Source: Yarrowia lipolytica (taxonomy: Eukaryota; Ascomycota; Dipodascomycetes; Dipodascales). From it: a stretch of DNA of 64,000 nucleotides. The notes beneath the pieces were generated by a model that was not told the origin of the DNA, made no database searches, and was given only the letters and a program-made list of their open reading frames with translations. This document shows, piece after piece, positions 30,886 through 40,395 of the stretch; position 1 is the first letter of the stretch, and every line of letters starts with the position of its first letter. Position numbers and translations under genes: made by a program. The stretch lies in assembly GCF_001761485.1 (NCBI RefSeq), contig NC_090773.1, forward strand, positions 2,170,001-2,234,000, given 5' to 3'.

Positions 30886-31086
30886 TTAAAAGACATCGTC
30901 GTCAGAGTCTTGTTTAGTGTCCGATTGCTTCTGTCTCCTGCCGCGTCGTTTAGTTGCTTCTTCCTCCTGCTCTGTCTGTTTCTTCTTCCATCTCGTATGA
31001 TCAAGGGGTAAGTTGGGGTTGGTGCACCACAACAGAACCAGACCATGGCAACGGTGACAAAAGCTCTTGGACAATATTACATACAC
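30886..31086 (-). CDS. Possible C-terminal exon with a CxxC motif and charged tail
   Basis: The frame starts at GTG, not ATG, with a stop shortly upstream, so it would have to be the last exon of a spliced gene. It contains FCHRCHG, then a basic helix (KKKQTEQEEEATKRRGRR) and ends in an acidic tail (DSDDDVF), a pattern seen in small nuclear or ribosome-associated proteins. No acceptor with a Yarrowia-type branch point was found near its left limit. I do not recognise the family. Confidence 0.22.
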   Translation of the reverse strand: MYVILSKSFCHRCHGLVLLWCTNPNLPLDHTRWKKKQTEQEEEATKRRGRRQKQSDTKQDSDDDVF

Positions 31087-32100
31087 AGGGCCGGGTCAGT
31101 TTGGTTCGAGACGAATCTCACGCTCGTCGTTGACAGCCCACATCACCACCACCGGCTGGCTTATGTAAAACACAACGCCCACCCAACGTTGCAGAAGTTA
31201 ATGGCAACGTTTCAGACGTTATTGCCGACTTTGCAACCTGTCTGGAGTTTGGCAGTGACTCGAGCGCTTGCTTTTTCCACTCCAACCTCCACTTTCACAA
31301 GTGCTGATACTTGTCCGAGAGCTTGATCTAGATTAGTTTTTTTTTTTTTTTCCCACTACTTTTCACCGTTGCTTTTTTGTATTTCTCATCATCCTCGACA
31401 CGTCCACACAACACACTCCAGCAGCTCGCACGATGCCGAAAAACACACAGAAAAGTTGCCGGCGACGCAGCCCCTTGTTTGGCACGCGATGCACAAAATA
31501 TTTCGTCTTTTCGTGCACAATTGAGCACCAGAGAGTCTCTGCAAACACGTACCCCACCCCGCATAGAGTTGAGACCATGCTTCCCCCCAACCCTAGATGA
31601 ACCTTCGCACGCATAACTGGTGGAAACATCACACCACTTTCTGCGCTGAAACAAAAGCGCGAAGCTTGGGTTGTTGTTTTTTTGGCCTTGTGTAGCCGCT
31701 GGTGTTTGGCCTTGTGTTTAACGGTGAGCTTTTTGGACCCCTGGTGTTCTTCCCGAAGGCCGTTTTGGACAAGGCACTTGGGTGTGGTCTCAACAGGCCG
31801 TCTTGGTTTTGTCTTGGTTGTCTTGGTTTTGTCTCGGTCTTGTCTTGGTCTTGTCATGTTTCCACGCATTTGTAAGTATTACTTAGACCAGCCATATATC
31901 ATTAGTGGAACGTATTACATCTGTCAACTACTGTCACCACACCAAGCGAACTACATAATGCAACGTACTGTACTGTACCTTACTGTTACTCAGGACGCGG
32001 GTACACCGTATGGCACTCAAACCGTACCTCACTCAGATGCATTGAGGTCCATAAATCAGACGATCGGTTCCTGACGCACAGCACACCGCCTCCCTTTGTG

Positions 32101-32180
32101 TTTCTTGTGTTTTTCTTCTTTTTCCCGTGTTTTTCTTCTTTTTCCTGTGTTTTTCTTCTTTTTCTTGTGTTTTTCTTCTA
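32101..32180 (+). repeat. 20-bp tandem repeat, four copies
   Basis: Units at 32101, 32121, 32141 and 32161 share GTGTTTTTCTTCTT, with changes mostly at two positions of the unit. Pyrimidine-rich minisatellite. Confidence 0.9.
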
Positions 32181-32349
32181 TTTTTGCGCGTGCGCCAACT
32201 CAACAAGGGACAAAAAACTTCAACCGCCAGTACTGTCATGCAGCCTGCAGCTCCAACAGAAGACGTTATAATTTGCGGTTCGTCTTCGGCATCTGAAAAT
32301 TGCTCAAAGTCGGGAAATATTTTTTCACTATTCACTTCGCCGGAAACTC

Positions 32350-32397
32350 CCCGATCCATGTAGAACCCGATCCATGTAGAACCCGATCCATGTAGAA
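32350..32397 (+). repeat. 16-bp tandem repeat, three identical copies
   Basis: CCCGATCCATGTAGAA at 32350, 32366 and 32382 without differences, so a recent expansion. Confidence 0.9.
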
Positions 32398-34320
32398 ACC
32401 CTACTGCGGCCCTACCAGAAAAAGTACTGACTGTAGGCAGAAAGATGGACAGAGCCACTGCATGTGCTTTGGTGTAGACTTTCCGGGGTAGAGTTGACAT
32501 GAGGACTGTAACTCGAGACTTGGACACGGTGGAAACAAGCGGAAACCTCGAATCAAACCAGATCCGCTACAGGTGTTTCCATTCCGAACCCCAGCCAAAT
32601 CCGCCAACTCCTGATCCAGTTAGGCCCTTCCCAAAAGACCCCAAAAGACCCCAAAATGCATGGACAACGCTGATGCATTGCGGAAAAAGTAAAGACGCCA
32701 TTAGACTCGTTTGCCGACTCCAAAGTGGGCTCATGTCTCGCCCGGAGTAATCAAACACTCGCCATAAACTCGTGAAAATCTCTCTCGGAGCAGTGTCGAC
32801 GAACCGTGTCACATCTGTGTCACCGTGGAGCTGCTACTTGTAGTGTTGCAAGGGGTAGTGTGGTACGACTGCCATGGCGACCGTTTCATCCGCACCTGCA
32901 CCGCCTCTGTCAAGCCGTCTAAAACACCTATTTCAACCAGGCTGGTTACTGCACCGCGACTCCTACGTTGCCCTACAGCCCGCACTCAACCCCCAATAGA
33001 CTACAGGGGCTCGCATCCGAACTGGATAGACGTACGTAGCCGCCAGCAGACAGGTGAATCGTACATGATGCAGAGGGCTGGAAGCGAGTTGTAGCCACAG
33101 TGGATAGGAGTTGGACAACCCACAGCTGCACAGCTGCTCACCAACATGCTGCTGGGTGTCCTCCACGGGCTAGCTGCAGACAGCTTGCTGGAACAGGTAC
33201 GGGCTACAAGCATTGCATGCTCTATCTTCTTTTGGTCATATGAAACCTGTGCCTGTACGAGGAGTCTGTCTGCAGATTGAGGGACGAGATCCACAGCAAG
33301 TGTAGATCGATGGTGGGCCTTACAGCAAGTGTAGATCTGGATTCATCAGAATAAGTATCTTCCACTACTGTACTTGTATTCGGCTTTGGCGGTCACTTAC
33401 CAAGCGCGACACCTCAATACATGGGGACAGGATGATCATTCATATTTGAAGATGGCATGCTCATTCTTCCGGCTGAGAAGCCCACTCATAGCGTGGTACA
33501 ATGTAGGCTAGTAACAACCAGGCCGATGGAGATAAACAATCGAGAAACAATCGAGAAACAAATCTGCTATAGATGAGTTATTCCACGTTCCGATTCTGGA
33601 CTACTTGAATTACCAGGTGCTACTCTGAAAATTACGCAATCCTGCCCGATATTGGTACCTGAATGTGGCTACTGACAAGGCGGTTCTGATGGTAGAATCA
33701 AAACTCTCCTATAATCACTCCCTGGAGAGCTGATCCAGATCATACATCACAGCATCTTCAAAGAGACACTCCAAACTCTACTGCCCAATATCAACATGCG
33801 GAGACATAGTTCACGACACAAGCCCGCCCTACAAACAGATACAAACACGATATCCGCGGCCATTTTGATACCTTGTGTCTCACGTGATGAGGAAAAACAA
33901 GTTGTCGTACAAGTTTTCGTACTCTTCACGTGATTTGGGGCCAGATAACATATGCCACTTGACTGGAAAATTATGGCGAGCACGAAATGAGAGTCGCCAT
34001 AATGTTGGCGGTTGCAGTTGTGAGTGGTGAGTTGGGTGCACACAGTGAATCTGAGTGTTTTGAGTGAGCTCTTTAGTTTCGCGGTCATGTCTAAAGTGCT
34101 TGTCTGTTGGTGTATACTGTAGCTTATACACCCCTCTCGTTTCACTGCTCGAAAACATTCCGCGCTATCATTTGCTCTCGCTCGACTGCTGCAACCTGCT
34201 GTACCACTCTGTCCAAGAGTATGGAAGACCATCTTGACAGTGACGGACACAAGATATCCACTTCGGTCGTCCGTCTTCTCGATCCAGCCATTCACATAAA
34301 CTGAAGACATTGCGAGGATT

Positions 34321-35019
34321 ATGAGCCCAAAAGATATAAAGCCAGTGGGTCTGGGGATCGCTCTACCCATACAAGACGGTAAGATGGACTGGACTGATCC
34401 CAGCTCCGGCTACAACTTCATCCAAGGTGACTTTTTCGAGGTGTCAAACACCATCGCCCCCGATGCCATCGGTCGCGGTGCACTTGACATCACAGCTATT
34501 CCGACTGAGAACGATCTTACTGTTAAGCTGTTTGACGAGTTTTGCCATGACGACATGTACGAATCGGCGATTGATTCCGCTTCGCACAACTCCGTCAACT
34601 CAACCTCGAATCCAACATTTGGGTCCCCCTCGTTGGCGCCGATTGATTCAGCCCCCCATTCAGCCAACGTTACGCCTCAGAGCGTATTGGCTCAGCATGG
34701 ACTGATGGGTGCTCCGGCTGTTCCTGAGCAGCAGCAGTCAAACGTGCACATCCAGCAACAATACCAGACCCAGGTCCATACTGAGGATCACCAGCCCCAG
34801 CAAGAGCAGGCCCAGACTCCGTCCTTGGCTCACCCTCAGCGGCAACCCCATTTCCAGAACCTGCAAAGTCAGCTAGATCATGAACAGCAGACCCAGCATC
34901 AATCTGACGCCGAGCACCAAACCCACCCCAGCAAAACCCACCAACCAGCAAACCCACCACCAGCAAACCCACCACCAACAGCAGCTTCAAGTCGAGTTGG
35001 AGAATCAGACTACGAATGA
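34321..35019 (+). CDS. Rua1-like gene, N-terminal frame
   Basis: From the ATG at 34321 this frame encodes 232 residues: a conserved-looking, acidic first 85 residues (LPIQDGKMDWTDPSSGYNF and NDLTVKLFDEFCHDDMYES), then a Gln/His-rich low-complexity stretch. It runs out in a tandem repeat at about 34917-34980, after which the Gln-rich coding character continues in the +1 frame (34880-37672). The two frames together look like one gene whose reading frame is broken inside the repeat. The first repeat unit is 17 bp rather than 15, so slippage is the likely cause. No donor or acceptor that would remove the mismatch is visible. A strain-specific null allele, a sequencing error or translational slippage cannot be told apart here. 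Confidence 0.65.
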   Translation: MSPKDIKPVGLGIALPIQDGKMDWTDPSSGYNFIQGDFFEVSNTIAPDAIGRGALDITAIPTENDLTVKLFDEFCHDDMYESAIDSASHNSVNSTSNPTFGSPSLAPIDSAPHSANVTPQSVLAQHGLMGAPAVPEQQQSNVHIQQQYQTQVHTEDHQPQQEQAQTPSLAHPQRQPHFQNLQSQLDHEQQTQHQSDAEHQTHPSKTHQPANPPPANPPPTAASSRVGESDYE

Positions 35020-37672
35020 GCCTCCGGTTGGTCACTATGCTCAGCAACTGTACTCTGCGGACCATCAACTGCAGCTTCAGGCTCACCCGTCTGGGCATGC
35101 TGCTGTCCAGTCTCAGCTGCAAGTTCGCCCCCAGACTTCTCTGTTTCCCAACCATGATCATGCTGAGTTTGTTCAATCCCGGTCTCGGGCTCAGCTTCAA
35201 GATTCTCAGCTGGTTCATCTTCAGCGACCAGGCCAGACTCAGTTTCATCATCATCCCACTGCTCAGTCTCATATTCAAACTCAGAATCACTTGAACCACG
35301 GCGATCCTCCTCAGACAATGTCTGGTCAGATTCATTTTGATCGCCAGACTCAGTTGAAACTGGAGTTCGAGCCACATCCACATCCTCCTGTTCAGTCTCA
35401 TTCTGGAGTTGGCATGCAATCTCATGCTGAGACTTTTCAAAATGGTGCTGCTCAACCTCAACCGAGTGCTCTGCAGACTGGCTCTGCGCAGCCTTCTCAG
35501 GCTCAGAACCAACATCCTTCTGCCGTATCGGCGCAGTCGACACCCGAAACTGTCCCCTCGCCCTGTCTGAACTCTCCGCCCGTGCATGCAAATGATACCT
35601 CTCCTGGAACCGTTTCTGCCGGAAAGCAGTCTACCACTCCTCAGTTCCCTGCTCAGTATAGCCAGAGTCTTGATCAGAGTAGTAGTGAGTCTCAGCTGCA
35701 ACGGCAGCAACTGGTTGTCCAGAATTCGTCTCTCATTTACAACCAGCAGCTTCTGAACTCACCATCCCAAGTTCCCCAACAAGCACAATTCCAACCCCAG
35801 CTCGGAGAACCGTCGCAGGAGCTGACCATGGCTCAGTTTCCTGCTCAACAAGTGATGTCTCCGGTAACTCGCACGCTTCAGTTTCACGTGGGTGCTGCTC
35901 CTTCTAACGCGACTCTGTCTAACCAACCATCACCTAACCAGTTCCAGATGATTGTCGCTCCGGCAGCTCCCATCGGCTTTTCCTCTCGTCCTTGGAGAAC
36001 AGACCCGTTTCAACGATGGTATTCTGCACGGATCCAGATGCCGTTGGAACCTGAGACGGCAGAGGATGTGAACATCTGCAACCGGCTTGAGCGAGCGGTT
36101 GCCAAGGTCAAGATCTGCGAGGACCTGCAGTACTCGACCGTCAGGGCGTGGGATATCAACCAACCTCTGACGCTCGGACAGTACGACGCCATGAACAAAT
36201 GTGAAGGTGAAATCGTCGAGTTGTCACACCATCGACTTGACGAGCGAGAGCAGCGAGAGAAGGATGATGAGAAGCTGGCTCTGGAGTGTTCCAGGAACGA
36301 GTTACTGGCTCTGCATCTTCGAAACCAACTGATGCAGTTCAAACTCATGTTTCATGGCCACCCTCATTTCCACGCGCTCCGAGTGTGTAACGAAACCTGT
36401 CTTACGCGATACCCTGCATATCCCCCTCCTTCCAATGCTGTGGTTGGAGTAGCTGGAAGTAATGCTTCGACCGACAATATGACGCTGTCACCGCCAACAC
36501 TCCTAGAACCGCTCTCACCACAGGAGCTGCGGCGGCTAGAACAGCTCGAGGAAGAAAACGAAAACGACTACTCCAACTTTCCTTGGGCCCATAGATTGGT
36601 GAGCTTGACACAGCTTGAGCGATGGAAGCAACGAACGCACATTGTCGGTGAGCTCTTCTACTCGTCCCGACCAATACACGCGAGGCAGATACGCAACATT
36701 GTCAGGTTTCTGGAAGATGACTTTATGCACATCAAGGTGACCTCTCTTCGCGCCCGCGAGGTACTCCGGGAGCACTTCAAGAACCCCTACGTCACTCTGT
36801 TTGACCACCTCCAGCGTCAGAGGGTACCTGAACAGAGGAATCCCCACATCTACCAGTACGTTGAGTCGATCATGGACAATGTCTACCTGTCGGCCTACTA
36901 CCGAGTGGAGGCTAAGAAGGGCACACGGAAGCTGGATGGCCCAGGAGGCGAATACATTCCAGACGAGAAGGATATTGGAGAGCGGTACTGTGGGATATGT
37001 GACAAGTGGTTCAAGACGCGAAACCACAATTGGGCGTCCCATATGACATCTACTCACGGTGTCTGCTCTGCAACCAAGTCCATCTACCCTTTCCCTCTAG
37101 CTGTCATTCTCGGCATACCTTCTACGACCCAGAAGGAGGATGGGCTTGTGGTCCACCAGAACATCATCTTCGAGACTAACTCCGACGGCGATCTTCAGAT
37201 CCAGAACGAATCCCAGCCACGTCACCATCTGCTGCCCGACAAGGACATCAAGCTCAGTGGTCTGTGTCCCATTTGCTGCCACTATGTTCCGCTCTATTGC
37301 AAGCGAGGTGCCACTGTCTGGACCACCTGGTTCCGACACCAGGACAAGCATATCCGTGAGTTCAACCAGGAACGAAACGGAGGTGTGGCTGTCAACCACA
37401 ACAATCCACGAAACAACAAGACACGAAAAGAGCAGATTTGCAAGGAGCGGATGCAGGCCTGGAGACAGCAACAGGAGGAACGGATGAGCAAGCGACTCAA
37501 AAACGACGATATGGCGTTCCTGGAGGAGGGTGTGGTTGTCGATAATGTTCAAAATGGCAGCTGGCTCAATGAGGAGTTTGCCATGACCCAGGCCGAGGTC
37601 ACGTTGACGTACCAGATGGGGTATCAGGAGTCTGAGCCCGGTATTGGGAGTGGCATTCAGGAATTTTTTTAA
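34880..37672 (+). CDS. Rua1-like zinc-binding protein, C-terminal frame
   Basis: The 930-codon frame is Gln/His/Pro-rich to about residue 330, then becomes globular. Residues roughly 370-500 form charged helices. The C-terminal 270 residues contain two zinc-binding modules, YCGICDKWFK...H...H (C-x2-C-x13-H-x4-H, near 36987) and GLCPICC...H..H (near 37260), in the arrangement of the Rua1 C-terminal domain. Rua1 is known from Ustilago maydis as a regulator of the ustilagic acid gene cluster, and fungal homologues are presumed nuclear transcription regulators. The tail is basic with a Gln-rich helix. The ATG at 34880 lies inside the repeat zone of the upstream frame and is probably not the native start: the N-terminus most likely belongs to the frame beginning at 34321. 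The target genes are unknown; a lipid-related role is speculation. Confidence 0.7.
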   Translation: MNSRPSINLTPSTKPTPAKPTNQQTHHQQTHHQQQLQVELENQTTNEPPVGHYAQQLYSADHQLQLQAHPSGHAAVQSQLQVRPQTSLFPNHDHAEFVQSRSRAQLQDSQLVHLQRPGQTQFHHHPTAQSHIQTQNHLNHGDPPQTMSGQIHFDRQTQLKLEFEPHPHPPVQSHSGVGMQSHAETFQNGAAQPQPSALQTGSAQPSQAQNQHPSAVSAQSTPETVPSPCLNSPPVHANDTSPGTVSAGKQSTTPQFPAQYSQSLDQSSSESQLQRQQLVVQNSSLIYNQQLLNSPSQVPQQAQFQPQLGEPSQELTMAQFPAQQVMSPVTRTLQFHVGAAPSNATLSNQPSPNQFQMIVAPAAPIGFSSRPWRTDPFQRWYSARIQMPLEPETAEDVNICNRLERAVAKVKICEDLQYSTVRAWDINQPLTLGQYDAMNKCEGEIVELSHHRLDEREQREKDDEKLALECSRNELLALHLRNQLMQFKLMFHGHPHFHALRVCNETCLTRYPAYPPPSNAVVGVAGSNASTDNMTLSPPTLLEPLSPQELRRLEQLEEENENDYSNFPWAHRLVSLTQLERWKQRTHIVGELFYSSRPIHARQIRNIVRFLEDDFMHIKVTSLRAREVLREHFKNPYVTLFDHLQRQRVPEQRNPHIYQYVESIMDNVYLSAYYRVEAKKGTRKLDGPGGEYIPDEKDIGERYCGICDKWFKTRNHNWASHMTSTHGVCSATKSIYPFPLAVILGIPSTTQKEDGLVVHQNIIFETNSDGDLQIQNESQPRHHLLPDKDIKLSGLCPICCHYVPLYCKRGATVWTTWFRHQDKHIREFNQERNGGVAVNHNNPRNNKTRKEQICKERMQAWRQQQEERMSKRLKNDDMAFLEEGVVVDNVQNGSWLNEEFAMTQAEVTLTYQMGYQESEPGIGSGIQEFF
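34917..34980 (+). repeat. 15-bp repeat at the frame junction
   Basis: CCAGCAAACCCACCA units; two are exact 15-mers and the preceding one carries extra bases. The unit encodes Gln/Thr/His in the downstream frame. This is where the reading frame changes. Confidence 0.75.
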
Positions 37673-38326
37673 GCGGGTGGTTTAGATGTGATATTTTTTT
37701 GTAATGAGTATTTATTGTCATGTGAAGAACAGTATGTACTGACAAGTACAAGTAGAATACCCTTGGGCCCATGGGGATGTAGTAAGAACAATCGCAGTTA
37801 GGTAAGCATATTGATATGATATGATCCGGACCCAAAAAGAATGGCTGATATCTTTCGCACGTGAAGTATCACGTGATCCACTTATTACGCGTCTCGGCCA
37901 CGTGCTTGATTCACGTTCTCCACACGAAAGACACATTACGCGAAAGCCGCAATCGAAAACATGTTGCAGTTTCAGGGTGCAACGTTCAGGCACGTTTCTG
38001 AAACCCGCTTGCTGATTGCTGCTGGATTTGCTACTTGAACAAGTTATACCGAGAAACAGGGTTGGAGAAAATCCGAGTAAATCACGTGACAACAGGAGAT
38101 TCGGAGGGAGTTTCCGTTCTATACACGCCTTTGTATCCCTTTATTAGCCCCTTTGAACCCGAGACTCACACCTGTCTCGCTTTCGTTTCCCATTGGTCAA
38201 CTCTATTCAGCTCTATATTCTGACAACCATACAAAAAATAACATTTGTATGCATCAAGAGGATGCAACTTTCATTCTACACCTCCAGACTCGCCAGACCC
38301 GCTGACCTACCCTCTACGTCGCCAAT
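37673..38326. other. Promoter region of the Cld1-like lipase gene
   Basis: Four CACGTG sites cluster between about 37858 and 38086, three of them within 60 bp. This is a plausible bHLH-factor platform. No gene. Confidence 0.55.
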
Positions 38327-39796
38327 ATGACCCTTGCCGCCTGTCAAAAGAGAGCTCTTGGTGCGGTGGAGACGGTTCTGGCGTCGGTTCGTGTTTTCCA
38401 GCACTCCCGCGCCCAGCATACCGCTTCTGCGTCGTCATCAGCATCTGGATCGAGCAAAAAGTTCCGACCTCCTACTCCTCCAGCGGGTATTCCGCTTTCG
38501 AAAATCTTCAACAACTTGTTCCCGCTGAGCTACTCGGAATCGTTTCAACAGTGGCGAGACCGAGACGAGAAGGGCGACACTGCTCAAGATGCTGTCCTGT
38601 CCATGATGCCGTTCTACCCCAACAGAGAGACTCAGTCGGTGGTGGCTCGCACGCTGCCAGGTGGCGAACAGCAGGATCTGTACCGTGAAGGGCGTGTGAT
38701 TCGGACCCCAGTCAGTGGGTCTGAGTTCATCAACGAGTTTGAGATCAGCCAGTACAAAGCCGATGGTACCTCTATTGCAGATCAGGACACACATCACATT
38801 ATGGTGTTACATGGCTACGGTGCTGGGCTGGGATTCTTCTTTCGCAACTTCAACGCGCTTTCCAAGATCCCCAACTCCCAGATTCACGCGCTGGACCTCT
38901 TGGGCTACGGTTTGAGCTCTCGGCCGTCTTTCCACATCAGATCGAACCCACGCACTTTGCTGTTCAAGAAATGGGAGGAGCAGGTGACGATAGCCGAAAA
39001 CTTCTTCCTGGACTCGATTGAGGAGTGGCGCCAGAAGAAGGGCATTAAAAAGTTCAGCGTGGTGGCTCACTCGCTTGGTGCGTATCTCATTTCCGAATAC
39101 GCTGTCAAGTACCCAGGTCACATTGACAAGATTGTTCTGGCCTCTCCAGCAGCTGTCTCACACACTGGAATGCAGTTCCAGCAACAGACTGACAGCAATT
39201 CTGACAAGGGAAAATTGTCTAACAAAAAGGCCTCCCTCAAAGACATTTCTCAATCTTCCATCGATACCAACCCCACATTTACTACAGCCGAGTCGAAAAT
39301 CCCCAAGATTCCGCTGTGGTTCAAAATTGGCTGGGAACTCAACTTTTCACCGTTTGCCCTGGTGCGTCAGACCGGCCCTCTGGGTCCCCGATTTGTGTCT
39401 GGGTGGACCTCCCGAAGATTCCCTATTGACAACCACACCACGGAGGAAGAGAGCAAAGCCATGCACAAATACACGTACGAGATTTTCCGACGAAAGGGCT
39501 CTGGAGAGTTCTGTCTCAACTACCTGCTCGCTCCTGGAGCTGTTCCTAGACGGCCTCTCGTGGAACGGGTCCATAAACTGGGCGAACTGGGTATCTCGAC
39601 CACCTGGGTGTATGGCTCCAACGACTGGGTGGACGTGAATGGAGGCCACGAGAGTGCCAGACGAATCAAACGGGCTGGAGGTCATGCCGAAGTGCATGTT
39701 GTGCCCGGAGCTGGTCATCAGCTGTACATGGACCAGCCCAGCCGGTTCAACGAGATTGTTGTGAATTTCCTTCGACGAAACACCTCGAGCCACTAG
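38327..39796 (+). CDS. Cld1/ABHD4-5-type alpha/beta hydrolase, probable mitochondrial (phospho)lipase
   Basis: The 489-residue protein has the alpha/beta hydrolase core of the Cld1, Ict1 and ABHD4/5 group. The oxyanion motif HGYGAGLGFF starts at 162, the nucleophile elbow is AHSLG with Ser249, and the catalytic His464 lies in HQLYMD, the H-x4-D motif typical of this group and linked to acyltransfer. The first 35 residues lack acidic residues apart from Glu15 and carry Lys/Arg, as in a mitochondrial presequence, which favours a Cld1-like cardiolipin deacylase. That enzyme removes acyl chains from cardiolipin so that the lipid can be remodelled. Ict1-like lysophosphatidic acid acyltransferase is the main alternative. 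An insert of low complexity at about 285-320 separates core and lid. It converges with FAA1 across a 600-bp spacer. Confidence 0.8.
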   Translation: MTLAACQKRALGAVETVLASVRVFQHSRAQHTASASSSASGSSKKFRPPTPPAGIPLSKIFNNLFPLSYSESFQQWRDRDEKGDTAQDAVLSMMPFYPNRETQSVVARTLPGGEQQDLYREGRVIRTPVSGSEFINEFEISQYKADGTSIADQDTHHIMVLHGYGAGLGFFFRNFNALSKIPNSQIHALDLLGYGLSSRPSFHIRSNPRTLLFKKWEEQVTIAENFFLDSIEEWRQKKGIKKFSVVAHSLGAYLISEYAVKYPGHIDKIVLASPAAVSHTGMQFQQQTDSNSDKGKLSNKKASLKDISQSSIDTNPTFTTAESKIPKIPLWFKIGWELNFSPFALVRQTGPLGPRFVSGWTSRRFPIDNHTTEEESKAMHKYTYEIFRRKGSGEFCLNYLLAPGAVPRRPLVERVHKLGELGISTTWVYGSNDWVDVNGGHESARRIKRAGGHAEVHVVPGAGHQLYMDQPSRFNEIVVNFLRRNTSSH

Positions 39797-40395
39797 AACA
39801 TGGACGCACACAAGCGCTTAGGAACTCATGTGGAAGTGTTGGTATCGCTGTCTCTAGAGTACCCCGATACTTCTGATCACACCCTTCTGTCCTGTCATCT
39901 CTTCAACCACCTCTGGGCATGTACAATACCACCACAACCCCTAGCCTTCTCCTCACACACGGCCCAAGATGAACCTCCAGCAGACTAACTAGAACATAGA
40001 TATATATTAATAATAACACATTATAACATTGACCTCACACACACATTCAAGATGAAACGTCCATGAACATTTTTGAATGTCTCAATACTACATTGCAGCG
40101 ATAGTCAAGCCCCCGCTTAGTAATGGAAACTCTGGAGATATTACGTGCTCGTTAATATATCAACTAAAAAGTAACAATACAAATATTTCTGTCCAAATCA
40201 ATGACCTAAACGAGACATCAATCTCGCTCACACTGTTTACACTCATGATTGCTTCTCATGCACACTGATTATGCACCTATCAGGCACATGTCTCAAATGT
40301 CTCAAATGTCTACAATACGCGCTCATCGTAAAAACACATACATTACTGTAATATATATAAAAAGATATGCAAAACTGTCAGAGGGTTTAAACACT
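39797..40395. other. Spacer between convergent lipase and FAA1 genes
   Basis: AT-rich 3' ends of both genes (for example 40000-40040 and 40340-40375). No gene; the small plus-strand open frames have no features. Confidence 0.6.

Larger units (their letters stand above)
29290..34320. other. 5-kb gene-poor region
   Basis: No gene can be supported firmly. Contents: many TACTGTA and TACTTGTA motifs (a 14-bp palindrome at 29959-29972), imperfect hairpins at 30175-30214 and 30265-30296, a possible C-terminal exon at 30886-31086 (minus), a GTCTTGGTTTT-type repeat at about 31800-31856, a 20-bp repeat at 32101-32180, a 16-bp repeat at 32350-32397, and two CACGTG sites near 33880 and 33930 in the promoter of the gene at 34321. 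Open frames at 30473-30889 (plus), 31363-31869 (minus) and 33747-34370 (minus) lack family features; the last runs antisense into the start of the next gene. Confidence 0.5.

Noticed and set aside
33747-34370. 207-codon minus-strand frame overlapping the start of the Rua1-like gene
   Set aside because: Has an ATG but overlaps the better-supported gene antisense and lacks domain or codon support.
34670-35710. 346-codon minus-strand open frame opposite the Rua1-like gene
   Set aside because: Arises from the Gln-rich repeats of the plus-strand gene; Leu/Arg-rich antisense composition and no family features.
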